Shown here: in pieces, positions 63,006-64,000 of the stretch
How positions within the stretch are numbered: position 1 is the first letter of the stretch
How the letters are laid out: each line of letters begins with the position of its first letter
Assembly: GCA_922989275.2 (NCBI GenBank)
Contig: OV277856.1
Coordinates: 54,011,358 to 54,075,357, forward strand
Direction: 5' to 3'
DNA length: 64,000 bases
Source of the DNA: Gari tellinella
Taxonomy: Eukaryota; Mollusca; Bivalvia; Cardiida; Psammobiidae
Made by a program: the position numbers and the translations under genes
The notes under the pieces: generated by a model
Told to the model about the DNA's origin: nothing
Database searches by the model: none
Seen by the model: the letters and a program-made list of their open reading frames with translations, nothing else

Positions 63006-63249
63006 CAACCCTTTACCCAATAGTCTATTTCTAGTATTGAAAATAAGGGACGACTTAAAGCAGGCTGAAAGTAAAGAATGCGCCTTAAGGCGCATTCTGC
63101 TTTACTTTCAGTCTTGTTTTAAGCTACTATCTGCTAGACTAGAAAATATATCTTATGGCACATGTGTATATTTAATTAGGAACTATTTTCTTCAGCGGAG
63201 GAATAAATTAGATACGCTAAAAGTCGCTTCTATGGGGGTAAAGGGTTAA
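63006..63249 (+). mobile_element. Family B MITE
   Basis: TCAACCCTTTACCCAATAGT start and GGGGGTAAAGGGTTAA end; hairpin lacks six bases on the left arm. Confidence 0.85.
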
Positions 63250-63334
63250 GGTCACCATGTAAGTTGTGCGCAACATTTATAAACCTTTTTGTGGTCAGAT
63301 TAAAAAAAAGCTGTACAACTGTCTGCAATATTAT

Positions 63335-63567
63335 TTCATGATCAAATTATTCAGGAGATGTTTACCCCATCATCGCTACATTGTTGTAATCTTCAGTATT
63401 GTTGTCAGCAAGACACGTTTCAAAGTTAGATTATCGTTGTGTGACTAAATACCGATAAGATTTTCAAACAGTTTGGGTCCTGATCAGACGCCGCATTACA
63501 CAGCGTCTAATCAGGACCCAAAGTGGTTGCAAGCGCGCTTTAAACAGTGATTGAGGGTTAAAGGGTT
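63335..63567 (-). mobile_element. Family C MITE
   Basis: Same CATGATCAAATTATTC start as the copy at 34286. Hairpin TTCAAACAGTTTGGGTCCTG..CAGGACCCAAAGTGGTTGC. Confidence 0.7.
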
Positions 63568-63590
63568 AGTTATATACATGTACAGTGGAG

Positions 63591-63776
63591 AAAACGTTAT
63601 TCTTTCCTAATAAATGCGTTTACGTTAAAACTATTATTTGCAGTCCAAACTGTTTGCCACCAAGATGAACAAGACTTATCAGAATTGTCCAAAAGTTGTT
63701 CTTTTCTACGTTTTAGTGCTTTGCGTTTGCGTACGTTTGCGTTTAAACGGGAAAGAATAACAGATTCTCCACTGTA
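63591..63776 (+). mobile_element. Family A MITE with the hairpin deleted
   Basis: Both ends and both flanking bodies are normal, but the 65-bp hairpin is reduced to CCAAACTGTTTG. Size 186 bp instead of about 240. Confidence 0.9.
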
Positions 63777-63854
63777 CTCTCAAAACATTTCCCTCCTTAC
63801 AATAATGCTTACGGCTGTCTCGCAAACAAGTCAATTATGTCTCACATATCCGTT

Positions 63855-63935
63855 AAAAAATTATATGATCCATTGCAATACGTTTGCGTTTCGTTTGCGT
63901 TTAAACGGGAAAGAATAACGTTTTATCCACGGTAT
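63855..63935 (+). mobile_element. Right end of a family A MITE
   Basis: ACGTTTGCGTTTCGTTTGCG to ACGTTTTATCCACGGTATA only. Confidence 0.65.
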
Positions 63936-64000
63936 ACATTGCACTAATGAGAACTGAACAGGACTCGAGGAGACACATTTAGAACAGATTAGGTCCAGGC

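Noticed and set aside
1382..63776. CRISPR array, because of many similar short palindromes
   Set aside because: The repeats are dispersed, lie in both orientations, have long inverted ends and target duplications, and have no regular spacers. The window is eukaryotic.

Overview
This is a stretch of animal nuclear DNA. It has spliced genes with GT-AG introns, long AT-rich gaps, a LINE retrotransposon, tRNA-like sequences inside repeats, and a very dense load of short non-autonomous DNA transposons (MITEs). The repeat style (many hairpin-cored MITEs, 'TTATGCCCCCGG' elements, Tc1/mariner relics) fits a mollusc, most likely a bivalve. That is an inference; no species marker is visible.

Host genes are few. 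(1) Positions 1-2592, plus strand: the last two exons of an unrecognised gene, joined in phase across a MITE-filled intron. (2) 30324-31460, minus strand: an uninterrupted 378-codon basic, Ser/Arg/Pro-rich reading frame of unknown family. (3) 47801-62864, minus strand: a nine-exon gene reconstructed here exon by exon. It encodes a secreted protein of about 391 aa in the endonuclease/exonuclease/phosphatase (EEP, DNase I-like) superfamily, with both catalytic histidine positions read as glutamine, so it is probably a pseudo-enzyme. (4) 19201-19226 (plus) and 22862-22887 (minus): two inverted copies of a possible first coding exon.

Mobile DNA dominates. A 10.0-kb insertion (32194-42196) carries L1/Tx1-like ORF1 and ORF2 and a poly(A) tail, and is bounded by a 247-bp direct duplication of the target. 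Its two ORFs are separated by 4.7 kb of MITE-rich sequence. A Tc1/mariner relic lies at 51020-52104, a fold-back element with an 8-bp target duplication at 46350-46702, and a 1651-bp TTAA-flanked element at 21202-22852.

MITE families named here: A (TACAGTGGAGAA ends, TA target, about 240 bp, near 30 copies or fragments); B (TTAACCC..CCATAG ends, TTAA target, about 240 bp); C (TTAACCCTTTCACT ends); D (TTAACTCATTGA..CCCTAG ends); E (TACAGTAAAACC ends); F (TACAGTGCTCCCTC ends); G (GGGGCCCGTTTTACTAAAC ends); H (TACAGTGGTAAATACG ends). The main pattern is that A, C, D, F and G have unrelated ends but share one recognisable central hairpin (CAAACAG..GATCAGA / TCTGATC..CTGTTTG), while B and E share a second one (CTTAAAGCAGG..AAAGCAGAA). 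Nested insertions inside the window give clean empty-site evidence for the TA target of A and the TTAA target of B.
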